38,305 bases of DNA from Treponema sp. (GCA_031255645.1 JAIRSC010000035.1:1-38305); one strand, 5' to 3'. Shown: positions 1 to 10,320, counted from the stretch's first letter. Made by a program: numbers and translations. Notes: generated by a model from the letters alone, not told the origin.

Positions 1-210
1 CGAATGACTTGTTTGTGACTTCGAATGACTTGTTCGAAGGTCCGAATGACTTGTTCGAAGCGTCGAATGACTTGTTTGAAGGGTCGAATGACTTGTTCGA
101 AGCGTCGAATGACTTGTTCGAAGGTCCGAATGACTTGTTTGAAGGTCCGAATGACCTGTTCGAAGGTCCGAATACCTTGTTTGAAGGTCCGAATGACTTG
201 TTTGTGGCTT
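1..210 (+). repeat. Tandem array of ten 21-bp units (consensus cgaatgacttgttygaaggtc), cut by the window edge
   Basis: Ten consecutive 21-mers read directly. One frame encodes the heptad NDLF(E/V)(G/A/T)(P/S) and stops at 210-212. Confidence 0.97.
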
Positions 211-423
211 GAACTTCCCCCCGGCTATGTCCTCCACCAGCCGCGGTTTAAATGCCTCGCTGTGTCTTGAACGGGCGCTGTGCGTTAGCCGTATGCCTGC
301 CTCGATAATAAGCGACATTGGCAACAGCGTCGTCGTGGGCTTTACCACCGTAAGACGATACGCGGTCATAAAAATAAGTAGTTACGCTCCATGGCCATTA
401 CGGAAAATACGCCCGCTAATTTC

Positions 424-452
424 TTGAATTCTTCCATATATTTGCCTATACT
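424..452 (+). promoter_or_regulatory. Candidate sigma70-type promoter TTGAAT-17-TATACT
   Basis: TTGAAT 424-429, 17-nt spacer, TATACT 447-452; lies 7 bp upstream of the GTG start at 459. Confidence 0.55.
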
Positions 453-458
453 AACCTC

Positions 459-1700
459 GTGAAGCAGGTCCTTATCATAGACGAATCGCCCCTGTTCCGG
501 GACTATCTAAAGGAAAAAATCGCGGGGAATTCGGAACACACGGTTTCCGTCGAGACGGCCGCCGGCGCACTGGACGGCACGGCCAAAATCAGAGGCCTCG
601 TACCCGACATCATCATTATGGATTACCAGCTTGGCCGCCAGGGATGTATGGATGTGCTCAGGCAGAAAAAAGAAAACCCCAACGCGGCGGGAATCCCGGT
701 GATTATTCTGGCCCAGCAGATCGACCAGAAACGAATAATAGAACTTGTTCCCTACAACGTTAAAAAGGTGTTCGCCAAGCCGGTTAAAATCGACGCGCTG
801 TTCACCGCCCTTTCCGCGATGCTGAAGGTGGATTTTTTGATTGACGATTCTCCGGGAATCGTGGAAGTCCATGTGAACGACGACATCATCTTTGTCGAAA
901 TCGCCCAGGGCCTTAACCGGGACAAGATCGACCTGCTCGGCTATAAAATCGTCGAACTCGTGGATCTGTATCAGATACGGACGCCGAAAGTAATCGTCAT
1001 GCTCAGCGACATACGCCTTGGTTTCGCCGACGGCCCGAATATCGAAAAGCTGTTAAAGATAATACTAAACGCGTCCCGCGTCAGGCAAAAATACGTCCGA
1101 ATACTTACCCGCGACGAGTTTACCAGAAATTTCATAGAAAGCCAGAAGGCATACGAAGATATTGAGGTGGTGAGTAACCTTCAATACGCGATAGACGGGC
1201 TGCTCGCGCAGCCGGACAAAAGCGCCGAAATCATCAGCGGCAGCCTGCTTTCCGCGGAAAACGCCGAAGGCGAGGCGATGCAGCTTCGCTTTGAAAGCGA
1301 AACGAAGAACACCCCGGAAAACATGGCGGAGGCCTTCGAGGGGCTTGCCATAGCCGCGGTCGACGACGATTTTGTCATACAGGAACTCGTCAAGAACACC
1401 TTTTCCGGAACGTCGGTTACCGCGTTTTCCGACGGCAGGGAATTTGTCCAGGCGCTGGAACACAGCCGTTTCGACCTGGTGTTTCTGGATCTGCTGATGC
1501 CGAAAATGGACGGCTTCGCGGTGCTTCGGGAACTTAAAGAAAAAAACAGTTCCATGCCGGTTATCATCCTTTCCGCGGTAAACCAGAGAGAGACGGTTAT
1601 CCGGGCTTTCCAGATGGGCATAAAAAGCTACATTACCAAACCGCTCAAGCCCGGCGATCTGCTGAGAAAATCAATGGAAATACTCAGGGTTAATTTTTGA
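459..1700 (+). CDS. Response regulator with two receiver domains (REC - middle domain - REC), GTG start
   Basis: N-terminal KQVLIIDES...DIIIMDYQL and C-terminal IAAVDDDF...[13 protein letters not shown]...SAV...KPL receiver motifs. Confidence 0.85.
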   Translation: MKQVLIIDESPLFRDYLKEKIAGNSEHTVSVETAAGALDGTAKIRGLVPDIIIMDYQLGRQGCMDVLRQKKENPNAAGIPVIILAQQIDQKRIIELVPYNVKKVFAKPVKIDALFTALSAMLKVDFLIDDSPGIVEVHVNDDIIFVEIAQGLNRDKIDLLGYKIVELVDLYQIRTPKVIVMLSDIRLGFADGPNIEKLLKIILNASRVRQKYVRILTRDEFTRNFIESQKAYEDIEVVSNLQYAIDGLLAQPDKSAEIISGSLLSAENAEGEAMQLRFESETKNTPENMAEAFEGLAIAAVDDDFVIQELVKNTFSGTSVTAFSDGREFVQALEHSRFDLVFLDLLMPKMDGFAVLRELKEKNSSMPVIILSAVNQRETVIRAFQMGIKSYITKPLKPGDLLRKSMEILRVNF

Positions 1701-4204
1701 TGCCCCGGGATCGGGAACCGGGAACAGGGCCGGAAAACGACGGCCCCTTCTTCCGGTTTTTCAACAGTTCCGCCGCCGCGATGGCGATAGCGGACATGAA
1801 CGGCATTATCGTGGCAAGCAACAACAGCTTTAACCGGCTCGTTCAATCCCTTTCCGCCGTAAAAACGGGAGACGCCGGGGCGGAAACGGCGAGTTTCGGC
1901 GCCTCCTTCGATTTTCTGTCGATTCACGATTCGGTGCGCTTTTCCAATTTCCTTTCCCGGCTTTCGGCCGGAAGCTCGGATACGGTCGATTTCAGGGCGC
2001 CCTTTCACGATTCCCTTGGCAAGGCCCACTGGTTCAAGCTTAAGGGATGGCGTATCGCCGAAGATCCCGGCGCGGAAGAAAAACAGCGGGGGCCGTTTAT
2101 CGGCATTACGATTGACGACGAAACGGAAGAACAGGAAGCCGAGGAACGCCTTTTGGAGGACAAGCGGATCGCCGAAAAAGCGATGGAGGCGAAAAGCCGC
2201 TTTCTCGCCACGATGAGCCACGAAATCCGTACCCCGATACAGACCATTATCGGGATGAGCGAACTGCTCCAGGATACCAGGCTCGACCGCGAACAGGCGG
2301 AATATGTCCGCCAGGAAAAATTCTCCGCGGAAGTGCTTCTCGCGCTTATCAACGATATCCTCGACTATTCGAAGATCGAAGCGGGCAAAATGGAACTTGA
2401 GCGCGTTCCCTTTGACCTTTCGGAAACCGTCGAACAGGCGGTTCAGATGATTTCGATAGAGGCCCACAAAAAGGATCTGGAAATAGCCGTGGACATTCCG
2501 TCCGGCGCGCGGCTGCGGGTTTTTGGAGACCCCAACAGATTCCGCCAGGTTCTAATCAACCTGGTAAAAAACGCCGTCAAGTTTACCCCGCGGGGCAGCG
2601 TCGTCGCCGGCGTTTCGGTTTCCGGCGGGGCGGAAAAGAACGTTACCGTTTCGGTAGCGGACACGGGTATCGGCGTTCCCGAAGAAGCCAGGGGCCGGCT
2701 TTTCAGGTCCTTTACCCAGGCCGATTCCTCCCATACCCGGCTTTTCGGCGGTACGGGGCTGGGGCTTGCCATCTCGCGCAGCATCGTGGAACTTATGCGC
2801 GGCACAATACGGATGGACAGCAACGGGGAAAGCGGCTCCGTTTTTTCGTTTACCGTGCCCTTTGAAACGGCGGCGGCGCCGGCCCTTCCGTCAATCCCGG
2901 AAGCGAAACGAAACACCCCCGTTCTTCTAATCGACGATACGGACATTTCCCGGACAATCATAAAAAGATATTTGGAAGAGCTGGGCTGCCCGCGCCTTGA
3001 CGCCGCCGCTTCCGGCGGGGAAGCCCTCGGCATGATGAAAAAAGCCTCGGAAACGGGGCAGCCCTACGGGGTTTGTTTTATCGACATGAACATGCCCGGC
3101 ATGGACGGCTGGCGGCTCGCGGCGGAAATAAACGGCGACAAATCCATCAACGGCGCGAAGCTGATCCTTATGGTTCCCCAGGGACGCATGGAAGGGGACG
3201 CGAAGATGACCCTTTTAAAATGGTTTGACGGCTATGTCAGCAAGCCGGTAACCGCCCGGAGCCTCTACGACGTTCTCGCCCCGGCGCTTGAAGAGCCGGA
3301 AACGGAGGGCGAAGAAGCCGGGGACGAAACGGCCGGCGCGAAGAACGAAGAAAGCGGCGTCGAGATTCCTGAGGATATGCTGGTGGCCCCGGACATCGTC
3401 GATTCCGGTGTTTTCAGCGCCGCGCCCGCGGTTCTTATCGTGGAGGATCATCAGGTTAACCAGAAACTGTTCGCGATAATTATGGAAAAACTCGGTGCAA
3501 GAACCGTGCTCGCGGACGACGGAATCGACGCCCTTGAAAAGGCCGCCGATAATCCGGTCGACCTTGTTTTTATGGATTTGCAGATGCCCCGCATGAACGG
3601 TTTTGAGGCGGCGGCGGAACTGAGAAGGCGGGGATTTGACAGGCCGATTATCGCGGTAACCGCCGGCGTCCTGGACGACGAGCGGAACCGCTGTGTCCAA
3701 AGCGGCTTTGACGACGTGCTTCTTAAACCCTTTAAAAGGCCGGACGTCAAGGCTATGCTTGAAAAATGGAACGGCAGGCCGGGACAAACCGCGGGGCCGT
3801 CCGTCGCTGAAAAAGGGCCGGACGATTCCGGCTTTACGGCGGCCGCGACACCCGAAGGAAAGGACGGCGTCTTCAACCCGGAGGATCTCGAGGATACGTT
3901 TCTCGGAGACAGGGAAACGGCGCGATCCCTGCTGAAAAAATTCGTCGAAAACAGCGAAACCCAAATCGGCCGGCTTAAGGATCTTGAAGAAGCCGGAGAC
4001 TGGGAAGAGGCGCGAAGGATCGCCCATACCGTCAAGGGCAGTTCCCTTACCCTTTCCGGCAAGGAGCTTGGCGCGGCGGCGGCACGGCTCGAAAAAGCCT
4101 ACAAAAACATCGACAGGGCCGAAATGCCGCCGGCTTACGGGCCGTTTGTGGAAGCCTTTGCCCGTTTTAAAGCCGCCGCCGAAAAGTTCCGGGAGGAAAC
4201 ATGA
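1700..4204 (+). CDS. Hybrid sensor histidine kinase (PAS-like, HisKA, HATPase_c, two REC, Hpt)
   Basis: [19 protein letters not shown] (H box), [13 protein letters not shown] (N box), GIGVPEE and [13 protein letters not shown] motifs DMNMPGMDG and DLQMPRMNG; Hpt [13 protein letters not shown] overlap with the upstream gene. Confidence 0.93.
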   Translation: MPRDREPGTGPENDGPFFRFFNSSAAAMAIADMNGIIVASNNSFNRLVQSLSAVKTGDAGAETASFGASFDFLSIHDSVRFSNFLSRLSAGSSDTVDFRAPFHDSLGKAHWFKLKGWRIAEDPGAEEKQRGPFIGITIDDETEEQEAEERLLEDKRIAEKAMEAKSRFLATMSHEIRTPIQTIIGMSELLQDTRLDREQAEYVRQEKFSAEVLLALINDILDYSKIEAGKMELERVPFDLSETVEQAVQMISIEAHKKDLEIAVDIPSGARLRVFGDPNRFRQVLINLVKNAVKFTPRGSVVAGVSVSGGAEKNVTVSVADTGIGVPEEARGRLFRSFTQADSSHTRLFGGTGLGLAISRSIVELMRGTIRMDSNGESGSVFSFTVPFETAAAPALPSIPEAKRNTPVLLIDDTDISRTIIKRYLEELGCPRLDAAASGGEALGMMKKASETGQPYGVCFIDMNMPGMDGWRLAAEINGDKSINGAKLILMVPQGRMEGDAKMTLLKWFDGYVSKPVTARSLYDVLAPALEEPETEGEEAGDETAGAKNEESGVEIPEDMLVAPDIVDSGVFSAAPAVLIVEDHQVNQKLFAIIMEKLGARTVLADDGIDALEKAADNPVDLVFMDLQMPRMNGFEAAAELRRRGFDRPIIAVTAGVLDDERNRCVQSGFDDVLLKPFKRPDVKAMLEKWNGRPGQTAGPSVAEKGPDDSGFTAAATPEGKDGVFNPEDLEDTFLGDRETARSLLKKFVENSETQIGRLKDLEEAGDWEEARRIAHTVKGSSLTLSGKELGAAAARLEKAYKNIDRAEMPPAYGPFVEAFARFKAAAEKFREET

Positions 4205-5130
4205 TCCGGTCGTGCCTTCATACCCATACGACGTTCTGCGACGGCGCGGACGACGTGGAAACAATGTGCGCCGCCGCCGCGGCCAGGGGGCTTGCTGCCA
4301 TAGGCTTTAGTTCCCACGCCCCGATTGCCAAAAAAACGGGGATAAAGACAAGCTGGCACCTCCCTGACGAAAAACTCGACGAATACCTGGAAACGGTTCT
4401 GGCGGCAAAAAAACGCTGGCGGGGAAGGCTCGAGGTATTTCTCGGTCTTGAGGTTGATTATATACAAGGGCTTTGCGGGCCGGCCGACGGGGACTATCAA
4501 AGCCTTCCCCTGGATTACATTATCGGCTCGGTACACTTCGCGGCCCCGCCCGAACGCGGCTTTACCGTTGACGCCCCCGAAGAAGAATTCCTGGCCGGTT
4601 TCAGGGATATTTTTCAGGGCGACGGAACAGCCCTTTACAACGCCTACTACGACGCGTACCGCGGCATGATCGAAGAGGGCGGCTTTGACATCGCCGGCCA
4701 TCTTGATCTTGTAAAGAAAAACAACGGGCTTTACCGGTTTTTTTCCCCGGAAGATCCGGCTTACGGAAAACGGCTTCTGGAAACGGCGGACTGCCTGGCC
4801 GCCGCGTCCGGCCGGCCCGCGCGGGAAACGACGGGAAACGGGGCTTTTCCCGTCGTCGTCGAAGTCAATACCGGGGGCATGAACAGGGGCCGCGTCTCCG
4901 AACCGTATCCGTCGCGGGCCGTCCTTAAGCTGCTTCGGGAACGAAACGTCCCCCTTACCGTTACCGCCGACGCCCACAGCGCCGAACACCTGGGCGGGCA
5001 TTATGAAGAAGCCCGGAACGCCATGATGGACGCCGGTTACAGCTCGGCGCTGCGTCTCGCGGAGGGGAAAGACGGAAAGGCCCTGTGGCTGGAAGAACCC
5101 CTCACCGCCCGGGACCGCGGCGAAAGCTGA
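4201..5130 (+). CDS. PHP-family phosphatase, histidinol-phosphatase-like
   Basis: N-terminal [32 protein letters not shown] and [13 protein letters not shown] metal-site motifs; ATGA overlap with the upstream gene. Confidence 0.85.
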   Translation: MIRSCLHTHTTFCDGADDVETMCAAAAARGLAAIGFSSHAPIAKKTGIKTSWHLPDEKLDEYLETVLAAKKRWRGRLEVFLGLEVDYIQGLCGPADGDYQSLPLDYIIGSVHFAAPPERGFTVDAPEEEFLAGFRDIFQGDGTALYNAYYDAYRGMIEEGGFDIAGHLDLVKKNNGLYRFFSPEDPAYGKRLLETADCLAAASGRPARETTGNGAFPVVVEVNTGGMNRGRVSEPYPSRAVLKLLRERNVPLTVTADAHSAEHLGGHYEEARNAMMDAGYSSALRLAEGKDGKALWLEEPLTARDRGES

Positions 5131-5167
5131 AGTCTTGGATTTGGAGCGGCCCCGGTTTTGAGGCGCC

Positions 5168-6475
5168 TCAGTTGACTTTTCTAAGCAGCGCGATAAACTT
5201 TCTGTTTGAAATTTTCATTTCGCCGGGCGAGTTAACCTCGACATCCCCGGCCCAGGTACGATCATCGCACTGTAGTTTCGCGCGAGACCCGCTGTCCGGC
5301 CTGAACACCCCGTCTATAATGAAGCGCTCCCCTTTTTCATCCACCGTGGTCAATTCCCAGACGGTGTTCGATATCCTGAGCCGCAGCGGTTTCGGGTCGT
5401 CGCTGCCGCCCCATCGTCCGATCCAAATCCCCTCAAACGGGCTTGTTACCGTTACCCAAAAGGCATCGCTTTTGCCCCCTATTGTAACCGTAACCCGCTG
5501 TTCGCCCATCCTGAACTTGTCGTATCCCGTGACCTTTAGCCGCAAGGGATCCACCAGCGCGAGACTGCTCCCCGGCCAGGTTCCCTGAACCCTGATGCCG
5601 GAAAGGTCAAGATCGTCCCCGATCCTGTAATCCGTTTTTGCCGGCGGTCTGTCAACCGACAGGGCGTCCAGCGCGATAAGCCTTACCGGAAACCGGGCCG
5701 TCTTGTCCGAATAGCTGACGGTTATATGCTGTTCCCCCGCGCGGGTCGTATCGAATTCGGAAACGGCGGCGTTTACCGGTTTTTCTCCCATGCCTTCCCA
5801 TGTCCCGATAACAACAAGGCCCGCCGGGTTAAAATCTTCCCCCATAAAATACTCGGTCCTGGCCGGCGGGGACTTTACGGCGATTCCCGTAAGGGCCGCC
5901 ACTGTCACGGAAAAGGACGCCCGTTTGCCGTAGTAGTCCGCGGTAAGAGTCTGAACCCCCGCCCTGTCCCTGTTGTAGCCGAAAATGTCCAGGCGATCCG
6001 GCCCGATACTTTCACCGGGAACCGTTTGGTTCTCGAACTCTACCCACGCGGCAAGCCCCGTCAGGTTAAGGTCGTCTCCCTGCATAAGAACCGCCACCGG
6101 AGGCTGTTGAATGGACAGGCTTAACGCCGGTACAACCGTCACCGTAAAGGACGCGGTTTTTCCATCCATAACAACCGTTACCGTCTGCCGGCCCGGCCGG
6201 CCCCTGTCGTAACCGGTAATTTGCAGATGAGACGCGTCCGCTATGTATTCGCTGTTCTTCTTGTAATGGGCCATGACCGCCAGCCCCGAAGCGTCCAGTT
6301 CCTGCCCCTGTCCGTACGTCGTCCGGGCGGGGCCCCTGCTGACTTCAATCGCCTGAAGCGTATTGCAGCCGCCCAGAGCGGTCATTGCCGCCCCGGTAAC
6401 AACGGCGCAAAGGAACAAAGCCCTCCCGCGTCCCAAAAACGAGATCGGCGATCCTTTAAATATATATCGTTTCAT
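5168..6475 (-). CDS. Putative lipoprotein with four bacterial Ig-like repeats
   Basis: Signal peptide with lipobox-like ALGGC; four repeats of pattern Y..G.DLDLSGL...GYD..R.G.Q.VTV...G..A.F.VTV. Confidence 0.8.
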   Translation of the reverse strand: MKRYIFKGSPISFLGRGRALFLCAVVTGAAMTALGGCNTLQAIEVSRGPARTTYGQGQELDASGLAVMAHYKKNSEYIADASHLQITGYDRGRPGRQTVTVVMDGKTASFTVTVVPALSLSIQQPPVAVLMQGDDLNLTGLAAWVEFENQTVPGESIGPDRLDIFGYNRDRAGVQTLTADYYGKRASFSVTVAALTGIAVKSPPARTEYFMGEDFNPAGLVVIGTWEGMGEKPVNAAVSEFDTTRAGEQHITVSYSDKTARFPVRLIALDALSVDRPPAKTDYRIGDDLDLSGIRVQGTWPGSSLALVDPLRLKVTGYDKFRMGEQRVTVTIGGKSDAFWVTVTSPFEGIWIGRWGGSDDPKPLRLRISNTVWELTTVDEKGERFIIDGVFRPDSGSRAKLQCDDRTWAGDVEVNSPGEMKISNRKFIALLRKVN

Positions 6476-6509
6476 GGAACGCTCCCCCCTTTACGGCGTT
6501 TTTTTCGCG

Positions 6510-6884
6510 CTAACGGTTCCGCCGTTCTTCGGCGGTCTTGCAGTCTATGCACATCAGGGCGTAGGGAATAGCCTCAAGCCTTTTCTGGGGAATGGGCTTT
6601 CCGCACTTGATACAAATCCCGTATTTGCCCTGCTCTATCCTGGTAAGGGCGGAGTCGATAAGCTTCAGCCGCTTGAGTTCCTGCGAACCCAGCGCCTCGA
6701 TCATTTTTCTGTCGATATCGTCCGAAGCGGTGTCGGCTATGTCCTTTGGATCCATCCCCTCCACAATTTCCTTGAAATCTTCACTGCTGGCGACGAGATT
6801 GGAAATAATTTCCTGCTTCAAAGCGATAAGCGAGCTTTTTATTTTTTCGATAAAATCTTTTTTCATGTTTGTCACCTTATTCAC
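6510..6884 (-). CDS. DksA/TraR family C4 zinc-finger protein
   Basis: IEQGKYGICIKCGKPIPQKRLEAIPYALMCIDCK zinc finger. Confidence 0.9.
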   Translation of the reverse strand: MNKVTNMKKDFIEKIKSSLIALKQEIISNLVASSEDFKEIVEGMDPKDIADTASDDIDRKMIEALGSQELKRLKLIDSALTRIEQGKYGICIKCGKPIPQKRLEAIPYALMCIDCKTAEERRNR

Positions 6885-7147
6885 AGCGGAGTCCGCTGCC
6901 CGTCCTCAGGGCGGGGAGTCGTCAAAATCCGGCGTTCGAAACCCTGTCCGGCCTTTTGAAAAACCGGAACAATTCTGCGAACAATGACGTATGTTCGCGT
7001 TTTTGTCAAGTCCTTTTGGCTCAAAATCGGCAATTTTGTCATAAAATAACCGTAAACCCGCACACAAAAAGGAACATGCGCCGAATCATACGTCTATCTC
7101 GTTCTCAGGGGCTTTCACGCGCGTCTTTTTTTACTATTATAGTAAGT

Positions 7148-7657
7148 ATGAAGGTTTTATGCTTTGAAAACAATCCCCAGGCCTGTTCGGATACAGCGCT
7201 GCGCCAAAAAGCGGGGCCGGTCAAGAATATAGACGACGAGTTGAGAAAAACCGCCATGGAAATGATAGAGTCCATGCGCCGGGAAAGAGGCGTCGGTCTC
7301 GCGGGGCCCCAGATAGGCCTTCTTAAACGTATCTTCGTTACCCACGCGGAAGGGGATTCGGAGCGGGTGTTTATCAATCCGACGATAATCTGGACAAGTC
7401 AGGAGCAGGTCAAATATGAGGAAGGCTGCCTTTCGCTGCCGGGAATCTGGGCCGATGTGATACGGCCGGAATGTGTCAAAATCCAGGCCTGGAACGAAAA
7501 AGGAAGGGCGTTTACGATTGAGGCTTCGGGAGTGCTGGCCAGGGTGATTCAGCACGAATACGATCACCTGGAAGGGATACTCTTTATAGACCGGCTGCCG
7601 GAAGCGAAAAAAGAAAAGATTCTGGCAAAGCTGCAAAAACAGAAGCAGACGACATAA
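7148..7657 (+). CDS. def: Peptide deformylase
   Basis: GVGLAGPQIG, EEGCLSLPG and QHEYDHLEG motifs. The ATG at 7148 gives a normal-length protein. Confidence 0.95.
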   Translation: MKVLCFENNPQACSDTALRQKAGPVKNIDDELRKTAMEMIESMRRERGVGLAGPQIGLLKRIFVTHAEGDSERVFINPTIIWTSQEQVKYEEGCLSLPGIWADVIRPECVKIQAWNEKGRAFTIEASGVLARVIQHEYDHLEGILFIDRLPEAKKEKILAKLQKQKQTT

Positions 7658-7666
7658 CGGGCCGGC

Positions 7667-8818
7667 ATGAGAGCACACGAAAAAAGCCGTTTCTCCGGGC
7701 CGCCGCGGATACTGTTCGCGGGAAGCCCCGCGATAGCCCTGCCTTCGCTTGAGGCGCTGATGCGCGGTTCGGCCGATACGCCGGATTCCGCCGAAACCCG
7801 CCCCGCCGCGCCGCCCTCGGGGGCCTGGACGCTTGCCGGGGTTTTGACCAATCCCGACAAGCCCAGGGGCCGCTCCGGCAGGGCGGAGCCCACGGCGGTC
7901 GCCGCCGCGGCGGAACGTTATTCGGCCTTCTCTGTCGAAAACGGGCTTCCGCCGCTTGCCGTACTCAAGCCGGAAACCCTTAAAGCGGAAGCCCGCGAGG
8001 CGGCGGCGGCCCTTTCGCCGGATCTCCTGGTAAGCTTCGCCTACGGCCGGATCTTCGGGCCGAAATTCCTGTCGATTTTTCCGCTCGGCGGGATCAACAT
8101 CCACCCTTCCCTCCTGCCCGCGTACCGGGGCGCGTCTCCGGTTCAGGAAGCTATACTGCGGAGGGACGGTAAAACCGGGATCTGCATCCAGAAAATCGCC
8201 CTGGAAACGGATACCGGGAATATCCTCGCGTCAAGGGAAATTCCCCTTTCCGGCAGGGAAACCGCCGCGTCCCTCGGCGAACTGGCGGGCAAAGAGGCGG
8301 CGCTTTTGCTTTCCGAAACGCTGCGCGGCCTTCTGGAAGCCGTTTCGCGGGGAGACGGTTTCCCCGATGGAACGCCCCAGGAAGGAACGCCAAGTTACTG
8401 TTCGCTTATCGGCAAAGATTCGGGGATAATAGACTGGAACAAAAGCGCCGTGGAAATCGACGCGATGATCCGGGCCTACACGCCCTGGCCGCTGGCGCGG
8501 ACAAGCCACAACGGGCAGGTTTTGCTTATACTGGAGGCCGCGCCGTTCCGTGGAGACGCGCCCCGTGAGGACGCGCCCGGCGGGGAGGCTCCCGGCGTTT
8601 CGCGCGCCGGGAACGGCGGCCCTTCGTCCGCGGCGGAAACCGCCGCCGGGCGGGTCTTGGGCACGGATAAAAAAAACGGTATACTGATACAGACCGGCGG
8701 CGGGATACTCGCGGTTACCCGTTTACAGTACCAGGCGAGAAAAGCTCTCCCCTGGCAGGCTTTTTTGAACGGCGCGAGGAATTTTATAGGCGCCCGCCTT
8801 GATTCGGAGGATGCGTAA
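7667..8818 (+). CDS. fmt: Methionyl-tRNA formyltransferase
   Basis: ILFAGSPAIALPSLEAL, GGINIHPSLLPAYRGASPVQEAIL; immediately downstream of def. Confidence 0.93.
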   Translation: MRAHEKSRFSGPPRILFAGSPAIALPSLEALMRGSADTPDSAETRPAAPPSGAWTLAGVLTNPDKPRGRSGRAEPTAVAAAAERYSAFSVENGLPPLAVLKPETLKAEAREAAAALSPDLLVSFAYGRIFGPKFLSIFPLGGINIHPSLLPAYRGASPVQEAILRRDGKTGICIQKIALETDTGNILASREIPLSGRETAASLGELAGKEAALLLSETLRGLLEAVSRGDGFPDGTPQEGTPSYCSLIGKDSGIIDWNKSAVEIDAMIRAYTPWPLARTSHNGQVLLILEAAPFRGDAPREDAPGGEAPGVSRAGNGGPSSAAETAAGRVLGTDKKNGILIQTGGGILAVTRLQYQARKALPWQAFLNGARNFIGARLDSEDA

Positions 8819-8819
8819 T

Positions 8820-9842
8820 ATGGCGTTTAAAAATTTAAGCGGTAAGCTGGACGGACTGGAAGATTATGTGGGCAGCCACCTGCGGCTCTTCATCTCCCTT
8901 ACCGTGGGGCTTCTGGTGTTTGTGGGAATGATATCCCTTTCGGTTTTCTTTATCGCCGTCAGGGGAAAGGAACAGGTAATGGTTCCCGACGTAACCGGAG
9001 AAGAGCTGACCCAGGCGCTGCTGAAGCTCCAGGTAAAGGAACTCTACCCCGAAATACAGCTTCGTTTTTCCAATTCGTCCGACGACAAGGGGCTGATTCT
9101 TGAACAGAGTCCCGACGCGGGTACGGTCGTAAAGGCCGAACGGCGGATTAGCCTCGTGGTCAGTTCCGGGGTTACGCTGGACAAGGTCGGCAATTATCTC
9201 GGCAGGAACATCAACGACGTGCGCTCGGATATTGCCGCGGTTCCCCTGTTGTCGATAAAAGAGCCGTTCATGTACCAATACGCCGCCGAAGCGGCGGGTA
9301 CGGTGATACAGCAGAATCCTCCCGCCGGAACCGATCTTACCGGCCCCGCTGCCCTGGAACTTGTCGTAAGCCGGGGCCAGGAAAACGTCCGAATCACCGT
9401 TCCCAATCTGGAAGGCGCGGCGTTTCAAACGGCCCTGGAACGGCTGATCCAGGCGCGGATCAACTTTATTTTTGAAATAGTTCCTCCGGGAGAGGGCGAT
9501 ATTCCCGAAACCGTCGCCGCCCAGAATCCGTTTGGGGGAAGCGAGATAAGCGCCGGTGATACGATGACCGTAAGCCTTTACGCCCCCGTCCCCGGCGAAG
9601 GAGAGGCGGCGGGCCTTTTCCGTTATACGCTGCCGAGAAATCCCTACCCGCTGCCGGTTACGGTAGACGCCCTGCTGCCCGGCGGCGCGACAAGGCGGCT
9701 TGCCGGGGTAAACCATCCCGGAGGGAATTTTACCCTTCCCTACCGGCTTCCCGATGGATCGACGATTGTCCTTACGATGCTGGACCGGGAACTCTACCGG
9801 CAGACGGTCCGAAGCGAAGAATCTTCCCCGGAACAGTTTTAG
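8820..9842 (+). CDS. Membrane-anchored PASTA-domain protein without kinase domain
   Basis: One TM segment followed by repeats such as VMVPDVTGEELTQAL...ILEQSPDAGTVVKAERRISLVVSSG. Better start at 8820 after ggagg. Confidence 0.85.
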   Translation: MAFKNLSGKLDGLEDYVGSHLRLFISLTVGLLVFVGMISLSVFFIAVRGKEQVMVPDVTGEELTQALLKLQVKELYPEIQLRFSNSSDDKGLILEQSPDAGTVVKAERRISLVVSSGVTLDKVGNYLGRNINDVRSDIAAVPLLSIKEPFMYQYAAEAAGTVIQQNPPAGTDLTGPAALELVVSRGQENVRITVPNLEGAAFQTALERLIQARINFIFEIVPPGEGDIPETVAAQNPFGGSEISAGDTMTVSLYAPVPGEGEAAGLFRYTLPRNPYPLPVTVDALLPGGATRRLAGVNHPGGNFTLPYRLPDGSTIVLTMLDRELYRQTVRSEESSPEQF

Positions 9843-9850
9843 GAACGGCC

Positions 9851-10312
9851 ATGAACGTAAAAAAAATCTGCGCGCCGCTGCTTTTTCTCCTCTGCGCCTC
9901 CGTTTTTGGCCAGAACCCGCGGGAAACGCCCGAACAGACGGCGCTGCCGGCGGATCCTTCCGTTCTTGTCGGGATGACCCTGCCGAATCTTATCGAAAGT
10001 TACGGCGCGCCGAACGCGGTCTATCCCGTCCGCGGGCTCTCTTCCTGGCAGGACGACGTTGTCTTCGTATACGATCACGCCGAATTTTTCGTTTACGGGA
10101 ACAGGGTCTGGCAGCTTAAACTTGTATCCGCCTACGGGGTAAGCGAAGGCGATCCGAAAGCCCAGGTTTCCCTTGTGCTTGGAGAAGGACAGAACTTCGA
10201 CGGCTACAGCGTTTTTTCGCTGCCGAACAGGGTTTGGCCGCTCAGCCTGCGAATCAACTGGGACAGTTCGGATCGGGTGGCGGCCCTCTATGTGTACCGT
10301 TCCGATTTTTAG
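9851..10312 (+). CDS. Hypothetical secreted protein
   Basis: Signal peptide MNVKKICAPLLFLLCASVFGQ; ordered between PASTA gene and aroDE. Confidence 0.7.
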   Translation: MNVKKICAPLLFLLCASVFGQNPRETPEQTALPADPSVLVGMTLPNLIESYGAPNAVYPVRGLSSWQDDVVFVYDHAEFFVYGNRVWQLKLVSAYGVSEGDPKAQVSLVLGEGQNFDGYSVFSLPNRVWPLSLRINWDSSDRVAALYVYRSDF

Positions 10313-10320
10313 GGGGATTC

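Noticed and set aside
209-427. 72-aa ORF downstream of the left repeat array
   Set aside because: Composed of dispersed intergenic repeat pieces; no SD or conserved domain seen.
5159-5170. Palindrome TGAGGCGCCTCA at the lipoprotein stop codon
   Set aside because: Short, overlaps the stop, has no T tract, and can arise by chance in GC-rich DNA.
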